DNA from: CAIMUS01 sp963708455
Lineage (GTDB): Bacteria > Pseudomonadota > Gammaproteobacteria > Competibacterales > Competibacteraceae
Assembly (NCBI GenBank): GCA_963708455.1
Contig: CAVPSQ010000010.1
Span: 310,001 to 374,000, forward strand
Reading direction: 5' to 3'
DNA length: 64,000 nt
The translations under genes and the position numbers were made by a program. Shown piece by piece: positions 26,610 through 35,999 of this stretch (the first letter of the stretch is position 1; every line of letters starts with the position of its first letter). Below the pieces are notes generated by a model. The model saw only the letters and a list, made by a program, of their open reading frames with translations, was not told where the DNA came from and searched no databases.

Positions 26610-27626
26610 ATGTTATACGATCTGACCCGCCGACTGTTATTTCATCTGGAGCCGGAAACCGCGCACGAACTGAGCATGCGCGCCCTGCGGCTGGCCTGCC
26701 GGGGTCCCGTGGCCCGTCTGCTGGTGGCGCGCCGGCCACTGGCGCCGCGACGGGTGATGGGGATCGATTTTCCCAACCCCGTAGGATTGGCGGCCGGACT
26801 CGATAAGAACGCCGATTACCTGGACGCGCTGGCGGCACTGGGGTTCGGCTTCATCGAAGTGGGTACGGTCACCCCCCGACCGCAGCCGGGCAATCCCCGC
26901 CCGCGCCTGTTCCGCCTACCCCAGGCGCAGGCCTTGATCAATCGCATGGGTTTCAACAACCGGGGCGTGGATTATCTGGTCGAACGGGTCAGGCAGACCG
27001 CTTTTAAAGGCATATTGGGCGTCAATATTGGCAAAAACGCTGCCACCCCGTTGGCCAACGCCACCGAGGATTATCTGCTGTGCTTGCGCAAAGTTTATCC
27101 CTACGCCCGGTATGTGGCGGTGAACATCTCCTCTCCCAATACGCCGGGATTGCGCGAGTTGCAATACGGCGACGCCTTGAATCGTCTGCTGGAGCGGTTG
27201 AAAGAAGAACAAGCGCGGCTGAGCCAGACACACGGACATTATGTGCCGCTGGCTGTCAAAATTGCGCCCGATCTCGACGAGCAGGAAATTCTATTCATCG
27301 CCCGGACCCTGTCGCAGCAAAGCATCGACGCGGTCATCGCCACCAATACCACCTGTTCGCGGCAGGGCGTGGCAGGGTTGCAGCATGCCGCTGAAACCGG
27401 GGGATTGAGTGGCCGCCCGTTGACCGCGCTGGCCACCCAGGCGGTCAGCCGGTTACATGCAGCATTGGGCGGACGACTACCGATCATCGGTGTGGGCGGG
27501 ATTCTCAACGGGGCCGACGCCAAAGCCAAGCTGGAAGCTGGCGCCAGCCTGGTGCAGTTATACACCGGTTTGATTTACCGGGGATCCAGGTTGATTCGCG
27601 AGGTGGTGGAGGCGTTAGGCCGCTGA
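26610..27626 (+). CDS. pyrD: Quinone-dependent dihydroorotate dehydrogenase (class 2)
   Basis: 338 residues; oxidises dihydroorotate to orotate on the inner face of the membrane. The N-terminal amphipathic helices (LTRRLLFHLEPETAHELSMRAL) are the class 2 membrane anchor. FMN and substrate motifs follow: GLAAGLDKNADYL, RMGFNNRGVD, NISSPNTPGLR with the catalytic Ser, and GVGGILNGADAKAKLEAGA. ATG 26610 starts at MLYDLTRR; the in-frame extension upstream is not family-like. Confidence 0.96.
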   Translation: MLYDLTRRLLFHLEPETAHELSMRALRLACRGPVARLLVARRPLAPRRVMGIDFPNPVGLAAGLDKNADYLDALAALGFGFIEVGTVTPRPQPGNPRPRLFRLPQAQALINRMGFNNRGVDYLVERVRQTAFKGILGVNIGKNAATPLANATEDYLLCLRKVYPYARYVAVNISSPNTPGLRELQYGDALNRLLERLKEEQARLSQTHGHYVPLAVKIAPDLDEQEILFIARTLSQQSIDAVIATNTTCSRQGVAGLQHAAETGGLSGRPLTALATQAVSRLHAALGGRLPIIGVGGILNGADAKAKLEAGASLVQLYTGLIYRGSRLIREVVEALGR

Positions 27627-27941
27627 CAGCACGGCAAGAGGGTCGGCTATCCGGTCAACAGCAGCTCATACCCTCAAGACATCCAATGGCTTGAACGAAC
27701 CTGGCAACACCTCACCGGCGCCAAACCCCCACCATCTTTGCAGCACCGTCGCATACAGGCTACGGAAAGCGACCCTGCTGCCGGCCATCCGCCAGACAGC
27801 CATCCGGCCCAAGCGCTACACCAAATCAGACCCCGAATCATGATAAGATAAAAATTCATTTCCGACTGCGGTTGTAGCGGGCAAGGAGGCGCACCGCTGC
27901 GGCCACACTGCGTAACTTTCGTCATTGCGGGACTACAGATC
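27627..27941. other. Intergenic stretch, no recognised gene
   Basis: 315 bp between pyrD and fbp. A plus-strand frame of about 70 codons (QDIQWLERTWQHLTG...) is open but has no start codon or ribosome site. The AT-rich run near 27840-27860 (ATGATAAGATAAAAATTC) may be part of the fbp promoter. Confidence 0.45.
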
Positions 27942-28964
27942 ATGATCGGCACCACTATTACCGAATACATCATCGCAGAACAACGCCGCGTCACCGGCGC
28001 CACTGGCGACTTCACCTCTCTGATCAACGATATCATCATCGCTTGCAAGACCATCGCCAGCGCCGTCCGCTACGGTCGCCTCTCCGACCGGGACGTGCTA
28101 GGCAGCGCGGATACCGAAAACGTGCAGGGAGAAACTCAGAAAAAACTGGATGTGATTTCCAACGATCTGTTCCTTCGCCGCAATGAATTCACCGGCCATG
28201 TAGCGGCCATGGCCTCGGAGGAAATGGACGGGGTTTACCAATTGCCCCCGCAATATCCGCGCGGCAAGTATCTGCTGGTTTACGATCCTTTGGACGGCTC
28301 CACCAATACCGACGTCAACGGTCCGGTGGGCACCATCTTTTCGATTCTGCGCCGGCCTGCCAGCGCGACCGGCGATCCGACTGAAGCAGAATTCCTGCAA
28401 CCCGGCGTGCAGCAAGTGTGCGCCGGTTATGCGCTGTATGGCCCTTCCGCCATGATGGTGCTGACCACCGGCTTCGGCGTCAACGGCTTCACCCTGGACC
28501 AGCGCATCGGTGAATTCGTGCTCAGCCATCCCGACATGCGCGTCCCCGCAGACACCTCGGAGTTCGCCATCAACTCCGCCTATACCCGGCTGTGGGAACC
28601 GCCCATCACGCGCTATATCGACGAATGTCTGGCCGGCAAGGATGGGCCGCGTGGCAAGGACTTCAACATGCGCTGGATGGGGGCCATGATCGCGGATGTC
28701 CATCGGGTACTCAGCCGCGGCGGCATTTTCCTCTATCCGCTGGATAAGAAGCTCAAAGCCAAAGGCAGCACCGGCAAGCTGCGCCTGATGTACGAAGCCA
28801 ATCCGATGAGCTTCATTGTTGAGCAGGCTGGCGGCGCCGCCTCCACCGGCACGCAGCGGATCATGGAGATCCAGCCCGAATCGCTGCACCAGCGCTGCCC
28901 GGTGGTGCTGGGGTCGAAGAACGAAGTAGAGCGGGTAGTCGCCTACCACCGTGACTACCCGTAG
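27942..28964 (+). CDS. fbp: Fructose-1,6-bisphosphatase class I
   Basis: 340 residues. Dephosphorylates fructose-1,6-bisphosphate in gluconeogenesis or the Calvin cycle. The metal-binding motif YDPLDGSTNTDVNGPVGTIF is near residue 112, an acidic pair in EEMDGVYQ comes before it, and the substrate region GKLRLMYEANPMSFIVEQAGG lies near residue 280. The start MIGTTITEYI is the family N-terminus, with only a weak ribosome site. Confidence 0.95.
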   Translation: MIGTTITEYIIAEQRRVTGATGDFTSLINDIIIACKTIASAVRYGRLSDRDVLGSADTENVQGETQKKLDVISNDLFLRRNEFTGHVAAMASEEMDGVYQLPPQYPRGKYLLVYDPLDGSTNTDVNGPVGTIFSILRRPASATGDPTEAEFLQPGVQQVCAGYALYGPSAMMVLTTGFGVNGFTLDQRIGEFVLSHPDMRVPADTSEFAINSAYTRLWEPPITRYIDECLAGKDGPRGKDFNMRWMGAMIADVHRVLSRGGIFLYPLDKKLKAKGSTGKLRLMYEANPMSFIVEQAGGAASTGTQRIMEIQPESLHQRCPVVLGSKNEVERVVAYHRDYP

Positions 28965-28995
28965 GTTTCCCCTGCAACGCTGAGGAGATGCTGCT

Positions 28996-31398
28996 GTGGC
29001 CGCCAATCCGCTGGAGCCGCTGATTCCGGCGCTGCAAACCATCGCAACGCTGCGGGAGCAACTGATCCATGTCAAATGGCACCGCGAAAACATCGTGGCA
29101 CTGGATCAGGCGGCCCGGCAACTGTCCGACCTTGTGCAGGGTCAGGCCGAGTACGCCTGGATCGCCGATCTGGTCTCGCGGCTGCTGGAGCAGTTGAGCG
29201 AGTGCCTCAAGGGTGGACGACTGCCGCAAGGCCTGGCGCGGGAGCACCTGCTGACGCTGTTGGACGCCTTGCAGCGGCTGCTGCCGCAAGCCCCTGTCAA
29301 GACGGACGACAACCGCCTCGCGGTCGGCGAACCGGTGCCGGCGCTGCGCGGGGAAATCCTGCTGCTGGCCGGCCACGAGGCGAACACCCTGACCGTGGCG
29401 ATGGAAGGCTGCGGTTTGCAGCTACGTCGCGTCAACACCTTTGTCGAGCTGCGCGGCCTGCTGGCCGAGAGCGCGCCGCTGGCGGTCGTGGTCGATATGG
29501 ATGCCGCCGAGGGGGAAATGCTGATCAGCTTCAATATGGTCGCCGCCCAGGACGACCGTCTTGACCGTAAAGCGCCGCTGTTTTTCCTGTCCGAACACAC
29601 CGACCTGGCCGCCCGGCTGGAGGCGATCAGCGCCGGCGGCAAGGGTTATTTCACCAAGCCGGTGAACGTGCAACTGCTGACGGATGCGCTGTACGACCGG
29701 CTGCAGGCGCAAGCCATGCAGGGCTGCCGGGTGTTGATCGTAGCCGACAGTCCCGGCGAAGCGCAGCGGCTGGCCGGTTTGCTGGAACATCCGGCCATCG
29801 TTACCGAAGTGCTGGAGCAGCCGCTGGAAACCGTGCGGGTATTGCAGCGCTGGCAGCCGCAGTTGTTGCTGCTCGACCTGGATCTGCGCGCCCTCTACGG
29901 GGTGGAGCTGGCGCTGGCGATCCGCCAGCATGAAACTTACGGCGAACTGCCGCTGTTGCTGCTGTCCGGCCAGACCCATCTGGACCCGGTGCTGGCCGCC
30001 TTCGGTGCCGGCGGCGATGATGTGCTGCGCAAACCGGTGAGCGCCGATTACCTGCTGGCGGCGGTAACCGGCCGCCTGCACCGGGCGCAAGCCCTGTCCT
30101 GGAAGCTTAGCCATCTCAGCCGCAAAGATACGGTCACCGGCCTGTACAGCCGGCGTTATTTCCTGGATCAACTGGAACGACTGCTGGATGCGCAGCGCAG
30201 CGGCGCCGTTATGCTGGTCACCCTGGACAATCAGCGGGAACTGGAAGCCCGTGACGTGAACCTCGCCGACGCCGTGCTGGAACAGGCTGCCGGACGGCTG
30301 CGCTCCGTGCTGGAGCCGGGGCAGCAGGCCGCCCGTTTCAGCGACGCCATGTTCGCGGTACTGCTGAGCAGTACGGAACGGGAGGCCTTGCTGGACACGG
30401 CCCGCAGCGTGCGCACCCGCCTGGAGACGGAAATCTACACCGTGGGTGAAGAAGCCGTGCGGCTGCATACCAGCGTGGGCATCAGCGTCACCCGGTCCGA
30501 AGAGCAGGAATGGCCACGGCTGATCCAGCAGGCCGACATGGCCTGCGCCATCGCCCGGGAATCGGGGCGGGAAAGCTGGCGCGAGCGCATCCATATCTAC
30601 AACCCCAAGACCGACTGGGAGGCGACCGCCTCGCAGCGCCAGCGTTTTCTGGAAGAAATCCAGGAAGCCCTGGAACAGCGTCGTCTCGGACTGGTGTTCC
30701 AGCCGATCGTCAGCCTGCGGGGCGACACGGCCGCCCGCTACGAGGCCCTGTTGCGGATGCGCAATCAGGAAGGTCAGGAACTGCTCCCGGAGACGGTGTT
30801 CGGCGTGGTGCAGAATCACCGCCTGGGGCTGCTACTGGAACGCTGGGTGATCGGCAGCGCCATCCGCCTGTTGCGGGAGCGCCAGGCGCATAACGAACCG
30901 ACCATACTGTTCGTCAATATCTCCCCGGCGATATTGCAGGACGAGGCGATCACCGAGTGGATCCAGACCGCGCTGGAAAGAGCGGGTGTGCAGCCCGACC
31001 GGCTGGTGTTCGAGATGACCGAGGCCAGGGCGCAAAAATATCTGCCGGCCTTGTGCCGTTTCGTGGAAGCCATGCGCCAATTAGGTTGCAGCTTCTCGCT
31101 GGATCGCTTCCACGGCGGCGAGGCGGCCCGGTTGCTGCTCGAGCGGCTGCCGGTGGACTACATCAAACTCGACCCACATTTTTTCCACGATTTCAGCACC
31201 GATCAGGCCAGGCAGCAAGAATTACGGCAGGCGGTGCAAACGCTGGAAGCCCAGCAGATCGTCACGGTGGCGAGCAGCATCGAGAACATGGCCACGCTGC
31301 AAGCCTTGCGGGCCTGCGGCCTGACGTTCGCTCAGGGGTTCTGCCTGCAAGCACCGGATAAGGAAATGGCCTACAATTTCGCCGGTAGCGTTCCTTGA
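28996..31398 (+). CDS. Receiver-like/GGDEF/EAL protein with degenerate active sites (FimX-like)
   Basis: 800 residues starting at GTG with GAGGAG eight bases upstream. After a helical N-terminus come two receiver-like domains (about 115-235 and 245-360), then a GGDEF domain in which the signature is replaced by RFSDAMFAVL, so it should not make c-di-GMP. The EAL domain (about 545-795) keeps YEALLR, NISPAIL and FEMTE, but the metal-binding DDFG is SLDRFHGG and the end reads QGFCLQAP. This pattern fits a c-di-GMP-binding effector such as FimX rather than a phosphodiesterase. Cytoplasmic; no membrane segments. It follows fbp by 31 bp. Confidence 0.85.
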   Translation: MAANPLEPLIPALQTIATLREQLIHVKWHRENIVALDQAARQLSDLVQGQAEYAWIADLVSRLLEQLSECLKGGRLPQGLAREHLLTLLDALQRLLPQAPVKTDDNRLAVGEPVPALRGEILLLAGHEANTLTVAMEGCGLQLRRVNTFVELRGLLAESAPLAVVVDMDAAEGEMLISFNMVAAQDDRLDRKAPLFFLSEHTDLAARLEAISAGGKGYFTKPVNVQLLTDALYDRLQAQAMQGCRVLIVADSPGEAQRLAGLLEHPAIVTEVLEQPLETVRVLQRWQPQLLLLDLDLRALYGVELALAIRQHETYGELPLLLLSGQTHLDPVLAAFGAGGDDVLRKPVSADYLLAAVTGRLHRAQALSWKLSHLSRKDTVTGLYSRRYFLDQLERLLDAQRSGAVMLVTLDNQRELEARDVNLADAVLEQAAGRLRSVLEPGQQAARFSDAMFAVLLSSTEREALLDTARSVRTRLETEIYTVGEEAVRLHTSVGISVTRSEEQEWPRLIQQADMACAIARESGRESWRERIHIYNPKTDWEATASQRQRFLEEIQEALEQRRLGLVFQPIVSLRGDTAARYEALLRMRNQEGQELLPETVFGVVQNHRLGLLLERWVIGSAIRLLRERQAHNEPTILFVNISPAILQDEAITEWIQTALERAGVQPDRLVFEMTEARAQKYLPALCRFVEAMRQLGCSFSLDRFHGGEAARLLLERLPVDYIKLDPHFFHDFSTDQARQQELRQAVQTLEAQQIVTVASSIENMATLQALRACGLTFAQGFCLQAPDKEMAYNFAGSVP

Positions 31399-31443
31399 AG
31401 ACCGGTATTAGACTTTATCGGAAATAGGATTTTCTCTCGTAAA

Positions 31444-31467
31444 GCTGCCCAGTGGCAGCGTTTGTTT
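31444..31467 (+). terminator. Weak intrinsic terminator
   Basis: GCTGCC and GGCAGC pair around CAGT, followed by GTTTGTTT. It lies 45 nt after the stop of the GGDEF/EAL gene. The stem is short. Confidence 0.4.
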
Positions 31468-31578
31468 GGCCTTGTTGCTGGCGCCTTAAACCGTGGCTAT
31501 TTTGAAAACTATAAGCTGTCCTCTGCAAATCAATATTCATAAACGACAGGTCTCAAATTTAGACGCGGTTTAATAACG

Positions 31579-32505
31579 ATGCGTAGTCGTTCCCCCATCC
31601 GACAGCAGATTTTTAGCCACCCGCTGGGGTTTCTGGGACGGGTACTGAGAAGCTTCCACGCCAATCAGGGATTGCTGCTGGCCGGTGCCGTCGCCTATTA
31701 CATCCTGCTGTCCATCGTACCTCTGCTGATCCTGTTGTTGGTGACTCTGTCCCATGTGGTGGATGAAGCGCAGGCGCTGGCTATCCTGGAACGTTATCTG
31801 GCGCTGCTGATGCCGGGAGAGGCCAGGCCCGTGCTCGACCAGGTAAAAATTTTTTTCGAGCATCGCCAGGCATTCAGTTGGCTGGTGGGAGGAGTGCTGC
31901 TGTTTTTCAGTTCGCTGGCGTTTTCGGTGTTGGAAAGCGCCATGGTGGCGATTTTTTCTCACCGGGTGGAGCCGAAGCGCCCGTTTTTCATCTCGGTGTT
32001 GCTGCCCTTCGCCTTCATCATGCTGTTGACCCTGGGTTTTGTTGCGCTGACGCTTATCTTCGGCGTCTTGCAGGCGATGGATAAGCTGCAAATCCCGCTG
32101 CTGGGCTGGCGGCTAGAATTGAGTGGTCTGGTGGGTATGATGGTTTATGGGATCGGTCTGGTCAGCCAGACCCTGCTGGTCACCGCCATTTATATGCTGC
32201 TGCCGGTGGGCAATCTGTCGCTGCGTCATGCCCTAATCGGCGGAGTCACAGCGACTTTGCTATGGGAGCCCACCCGCCATCTGGCGGTCTGGTATTTCGC
32301 CAGGCTGTCCTATGTGAATGTGATTTACGGCTCGCTGGCCACCACCATCGTCGCTTTGCTGACACTGGAGATAGCGGCCATTATCCTGCTGCTGGGCGCT
32401 CAGGTGATCGCCGAATACGAACGTATCGGCCTGGAGCATGGGCGGGATTACCCTGTCGATGGCCACAACCACGCCGCTCCCCGCACGCCACTGGAATCGC
32501 CGTGA
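31579..32505 (+). CDS. YihY/BrkB-family inner-membrane protein
   Basis: 308 residues with about six membrane segments, including GAVAYYILLSIVPLLILLLV (about 35-55), GGVLLFFSSLAFSVLESAM, ISVLLPFAFIMLLTLGFVAL and ATTIVALLTLEIAAIILLLGA. The family was once called RNase BN, but that activity belongs elsewhere; its function is not settled. The last 58 bases overlap the 3' end of the convergent ROK-kinase gene. Confidence 0.85.
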   Translation: MRSRSPIRQQIFSHPLGFLGRVLRSFHANQGLLLAGAVAYYILLSIVPLLILLLVTLSHVVDEAQALAILERYLALLMPGEARPVLDQVKIFFEHRQAFSWLVGGVLLFFSSLAFSVLESAMVAIFSHRVEPKRPFFISVLLPFAFIMLLTLGFVALTLIFGVLQAMDKLQIPLLGWRLELSGLVGMMVYGIGLVSQTLLVTAIYMLLPVGNLSLRHALIGGVTATLLWEPTRHLAVWYFARLSYVNVIYGSLATTIVALLTLEIAAIILLLGAQVIAEYERIGLEHGRDYPVDGHNHAAPRTPLESP

Positions 32506-33353
32506 CGGGGCGGGACCAGACAGGTATCTACCCGATCCGAAAATACATACGGTTCCCACAGCAGCGGCACCTGCTGGTACAGACGCCTTAGCCGGGACAG
32601 CCCTCCGCCCAGCACAATCACGGCGGGGTCGAGAATATTGATTACGCTGGCGAGCGCCCTGGCCATCCGCTGCTCGTAGCGGCCTAGCGCGGCTTCGGCC
32701 TGGAGATCTCCGGCGGCCGCCCGGGCGGCGATGGTGGCCGGGTCCAGATCGAGGCCGGTATGCAAACGCTGGTCGCGGGCCAGACCGGGACCGGACAGCC
32801 AGGTTTCGATACAGCCATGCAGCCCGCAGTAACAGGCCGGTCCAGGCAGTTCAGACAGCTCCGGCCAGGGCAGGGAATTGTGACCCCATTCGCCGGCGAT
32901 GCCGTTCGGTCCGCTTACCAGACGACCGTCGATCACGATGCCGCCGCCGACTCCGGTGCCGATGATCACGCCGAACACCACGGCGGCGCCGACTGCCGCG
33001 CCGTCACTGACCTCCGACAGGGCAAAGCAGTCGGCGTCATTGGCGAAGCGCAGGGGCCGCTGTAACAAGGCTTCCAGGTCACGATCCAGCGGGCGGCCGT
33101 TCAGCCAAGTGGAATTGGCGTTTTTCACCCGTCCTGTGGCCGGAGACAGTGTGCCCGGCATGGCGATACCCACCGTGCCGGTTTGTCCCAGTTCGGTTTC
33201 CACCGCCTGCACCAGTGCGACCATGGCGCGCACAGTGGCGTCGTAGTCGTGGCGCGGCGTGGCCACCCGACGCCGGGCGCGCACCGTACCGTCCTCGGCC
33301 AGGGCGATGATTTCAATTTTGCTGCCGCCGAGATCGATACCCAGTCTTATCAT
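32448..33353 (-). CDS. ROK-family sugar kinase (fructokinase-like)
   Basis: 301 residues. The phosphate-binding GIDLGGSKIEIIAL opens the protein; GVIIGTGVGGGIVIDG, the sugar-site GEWGHN and the zinc-binding CYCGLHGCIETWLSG (Cys-x-Cys-x4-Cys-x-Glu type) follow. These match ROK kinases of the Mak/fructokinase branch, phosphorylating fructose or an N-acetylated sugar; specificity is not certain. The 3' end overlaps yihY by 58 bp in convergent orientation. Confidence 0.87.
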   Translation of the reverse strand: MIRLGIDLGGSKIEIIALAEDGTVRARRRVATPRHDYDATVRAMVALVQAVETELGQTGTVGIAMPGTLSPATGRVKNANSTWLNGRPLDRDLEALLQRPLRFANDADCFALSEVSDGAAVGAAVVFGVIIGTGVGGGIVIDGRLVSGPNGIAGEWGHNSLPWPELSELPGPACYCGLHGCIETWLSGPGLARDQRLHTGLDLDPATIAARAAAGDLQAEAALGRYEQRMARALASVINILDPAVIVLGGGLSRLRRLYQQVPLLWEPYVFSDRVDTCLVPPRHGDSSGVRGAAWLWPSTG

Positions 33354-33402
33354 CTTGAATTAATAATCCTATTTTTCCAACCGACCGGCACAGATCGGCT
33401 AT

Positions 33403-33858
33403 TCAGCGCTGGCCCATCGCCACTTCCAGCACCTGCTGAAAGCGACTGACGATGTAGTAATGCTCTACCTGCATCGCCATTAAGGCGCAGGCCGGGGAAA
33501 CGACGAATTCCTCCAGATTGGGATGCCTGGCGATATAAAGCGCCAGGAACCGTTCGCTGTCCGCCGCCGGCACTTCGGCAATCCTGCCGGTGGCGGTGAC
33601 GGCGATAGCCTCGAAATGATCGCTCAATCGGCAGGTACGGTTGTCGATCAGCAGCGCCGCTTGGGGATTGTCGCGCAGATTCCTGTACTTATGGGTATCG
33701 CGATAGGTAGCGAAAAGCAGCCTGCCAAGATCGTCGGTGGCGACGAAAGCCATCAGGCTGGTATAGGGTTGCCCCTCGCAATCGGTAGCCAGCACGGCCT
33801 GTAGCTGCGTGTCGAACAGCTCTCTGAGAAGTTGTTTTGTCTGCTCTGAATTGTCCAT
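33403..33858 (-). CDS. Pyridoxamine-5'-phosphate-oxidase-like FMN-binding protein
   Basis: 151 residues with the split-barrel flavin-binding pattern: LQAVLATDCEGQPYTSLMAFVATDDLGRLLFATYRDTHKYRNLRDNPQAALLIDN. This is the general-stress/PNPOx-like branch, not true PdxH. The substrate is unknown. Located between the ROK kinase and aroE on the same strand. Confidence 0.8.
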   Translation of the reverse strand: MDNSEQTKQLLRELFDTQLQAVLATDCEGQPYTSLMAFVATDDLGRLLFATYRDTHKYRNLRDNPQAALLIDNRTCRLSDHFEAIAVTATGRIAEVPAADSERFLALYIARHPNLEEFVVSPACALMAMQVEHYYIVSRFQQVLEVAMGQR

Positions 33859-33920
33859 GAATGGGCGCCTTATTGCCTGTCAGTGGTGGTTGGCGATGCA
33901 GTGTACTGCTGTTCCGGTCA

Positions 33921-34754
33921 TTACGCGGCCTTGCCGCGCAGGTTGGCGATGACCGGCGGGGTTTCCGGCCTGACCCCGCGCCATAGCAGGAACGATTCCG
34001 CCGCCTGCTCCACCAGCATGCCCAGACCATCCAGCGCGCGCGCCGCACCGTGCGTCAGGGCCCAGCGCACGAAAGCGGTGGGCTCATCCCCATACATCAG
34101 GTCGTAGCACCAGCCACCTTCGGCAAGGACGCCGTCCGGCAAGAAGGGTGCCTGCTGGTCGAGTCCCGCCGAGGTCGCATTGACAATCAGCTCGAAACGC
34201 CGCCGCGCCAGCGCTGCCAAGCCGCAGCCGAATACCGACCCGTGATCGCTGAACAGCAAGGCCAGATCGAGCGCCTTTTCGGGGGTGCGGTTGGCGATCA
34301 CCAGACTGGCCGGCAGCGCCGCCAGCAACGGTTGCAGCACGCCGCGCGCCGCGCCGCCCGCGCCCAGCAGCAGGATGCGCTTGCCGGTCGGATCGAAGCC
34401 GTGATTAACCGTGAGGTCACGCACCAGTCCCAGACCATCGGTGTTTTCGCCAAACGCTGCGCCGCTGTCCTTGAACAGCAGCGTGTTGACCGCCCCGGCC
34501 CGCTCGGCGCGGGCGCTCAGCACATCCGCATAGACCCAGGCGTCCTGTTTGAAAGGTACGGTGATGTTGAGTCCCTTGCCGCCCTCTTGCCGGAAGGTGT
34601 TCACCGCCACCGCGAAACCGCCAGGCTCGACCAGCATCGCCCGATAGTCCAGTTGCTGGCCGGTTTGCGCTGCGAACAGTGCGTGGATCTGCGGGGATTT
34701 GCTGTGGTGGACGGGATTGCCCAGCACCGCATAACGATCGGGTTCGGTGGTCAT
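33921..34754 (-). CDS. aroE: Shikimate dehydrogenase (NADP+)
   Basis: 277 residues; reduces 3-dehydroshikimate in aromatic amino-acid synthesis. Substrate site: NPVHHSKSPQIH, the catalytic Lys in NITVPFKQDA and NTDGLG. NADP site: LLLGAGGAARGVLQPLL and ANRTPEKA. The ATG at 34754 has GGAGG upstream; the GTG at 34772 lies on that ribosome site and is unlikely. It follows hemB closely (28 bp) on the same strand and is probably cotranscribed. Confidence 0.95.
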   Translation of the reverse strand: MTTEPDRYAVLGNPVHHSKSPQIHALFAAQTGQQLDYRAMLVEPGGFAVAVNTFRQEGGKGLNITVPFKQDAWVYADVLSARAERAGAVNTLLFKDSGAAFGENTDGLGLVRDLTVNHGFDPTGKRILLLGAGGAARGVLQPLLAALPASLVIANRTPEKALDLALLFSDHGSVFGCGLAALARRRFELIVNATSAGLDQQAPFLPDGVLAEGGWCYDLMYGDEPTAFVRWALTHGAARALDGLGMLVEQAAESFLLWRGVRPETPPVIANLRGKAA

Positions 34755-34782
34755 GGTGACGTCAGCCTCCACGGACAGCGCC

Positions 34783-35805
34783 TCAAGGTGTCCAGCCGTG
34801 CTTCAACCAGCCCGCCACGCGGCGGGCGCAATAGGTGAAAATCGCATCGGCGCCGGCCCGCTTGATAGCGAGCAATGCTTCCATAATGACCGCCTGCTCG
34901 CGCAACCAGCCGTTGTGCACGGCAGCCATCAGCATGGCGTATTCGCCGCTGACCTGATAGACGAAGGTGGGCGCGGCGAACTGCTCCTTGACGCGGCGCA
35001 CGATGTCCAGATAGGGCAGACCCGGCTTGATCATCACGATATCGGCGCCCTCATCCAGATCCAGCGCCACCTCGCGCAGGGCTTCGTCGCTGTTGGCAGG
35101 ATCCATCTGGTAACTGTATTTGTCGCCGCCCTGTAGATTGGCCGCCGAGCCTACGGCATCGCGGAAGGGGCCGTAGAAGCTGGAGGCGTATTTGGCGGAG
35201 TAGGCCAGAATACGGGTATGGATATAGTCGGCGGATTCCAGCGCGGCGCGAATGGCAGCGATGCGGCCATCCATCATGTCCGACGGGGCGACGATATCAG
35301 CCCCTGCCTCGGCATGGGACAAGGCCTGCCGGACCAGCGCCTGAACGGTTGCATCGTTGAGCACGTAGCCGTTGTCATCCACCAGGCCATCCTGACCGTG
35401 GCTAGTGAACGGGTCCAGAGCCACGTCGGTAATCACGCCCAGATCCGGGAATTCGCGCTTCAGAGCGCGCACCGCCTGCTGCGCCAGACCGTTCGGATTC
35501 CAGGCTTCGCGGGCGTCCTCGGATTTGACCGCCGGCGGCGTTACCGGGAACAGCGCCAGCGCCGGCACGCCCAGCTCGACCAGTGCTTCGGCCTCCCTGA
35601 GCAGTTCATCCAGGCTCAGCCGCTCCACCCCGGGCAGGGAGGAGACCGCCTCCCGTCCCGGCCTAGCGTGGACGAACAGCGGCTGGATCAGATCATCTAC
35701 TCCCAGGCGGGTCTCGCGCACCAGCCGGCGGATGAACGGATCGCGCCGCAACCGGCGCATACGCAAGCCGGGAAACTGGCCGGTAAGGATTGATGTGACG
35801 GACAT
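34783..35805 (-). CDS. hemB: Delta-aminolevulinic acid dehydratase (porphobilinogen synthase)
   Basis: 340 residues; condenses two 5-aminolevulinates in haem synthesis. RRLRRDPFIRRLVRET, DVALDPFTSHGQDG, the Schiff-base lysine regions KYASSFYGPFRDA and VMIKPGLPYLDIV, and VYQVSGEYAMLMAA are all canonical. ALDPFTSHGQDG lacks the cysteine cluster of zinc enzymes, so magnesium use is likely. ATG 35805 has GGAGCC upstream. Probably in an operon with aroE. Confidence 0.95.
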   Translation of the reverse strand: MSVTSILTGQFPGLRMRRLRRDPFIRRLVRETRLGVDDLIQPLFVHARPGREAVSSLPGVERLSLDELLREAEALVELGVPALALFPVTPPAVKSEDAREAWNPNGLAQQAVRALKREFPDLGVITDVALDPFTSHGQDGLVDDNGYVLNDATVQALVRQALSHAEAGADIVAPSDMMDGRIAAIRAALESADYIHTRILAYSAKYASSFYGPFRDAVGSAANLQGGDKYSYQMDPANSDEALREVALDLDEGADIVMIKPGLPYLDIVRRVKEQFAAPTFVYQVSGEYAMLMAAVHNGWLREQAVIMEALLAIKRAGADAIFTYCARRVAGWLKHGWTP

Positions 35806-35999
35806 GAGGGGCTCCTTCAGGATGCGCAGCGCTGCCGGGCTGACTGGGGCAGCATTATACTCGACCACTGCCGGTGCGGGACGGCGACCGGCTCGATTGG
35901 ATGATCGCTGGCTGACCCGGGTTACAACGAGGTGGTCGGCGCTGGTGGAAAGCTATAACATGACGCGACCCGGTTTTTCCATTGCGAGGCAGCTACCGC

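Noticed and set aside
27674..28054. Minus-strand frame of 126 codons across the fbp start
   Set aside because: Antisense to the fbp N-terminus, no homologous features.
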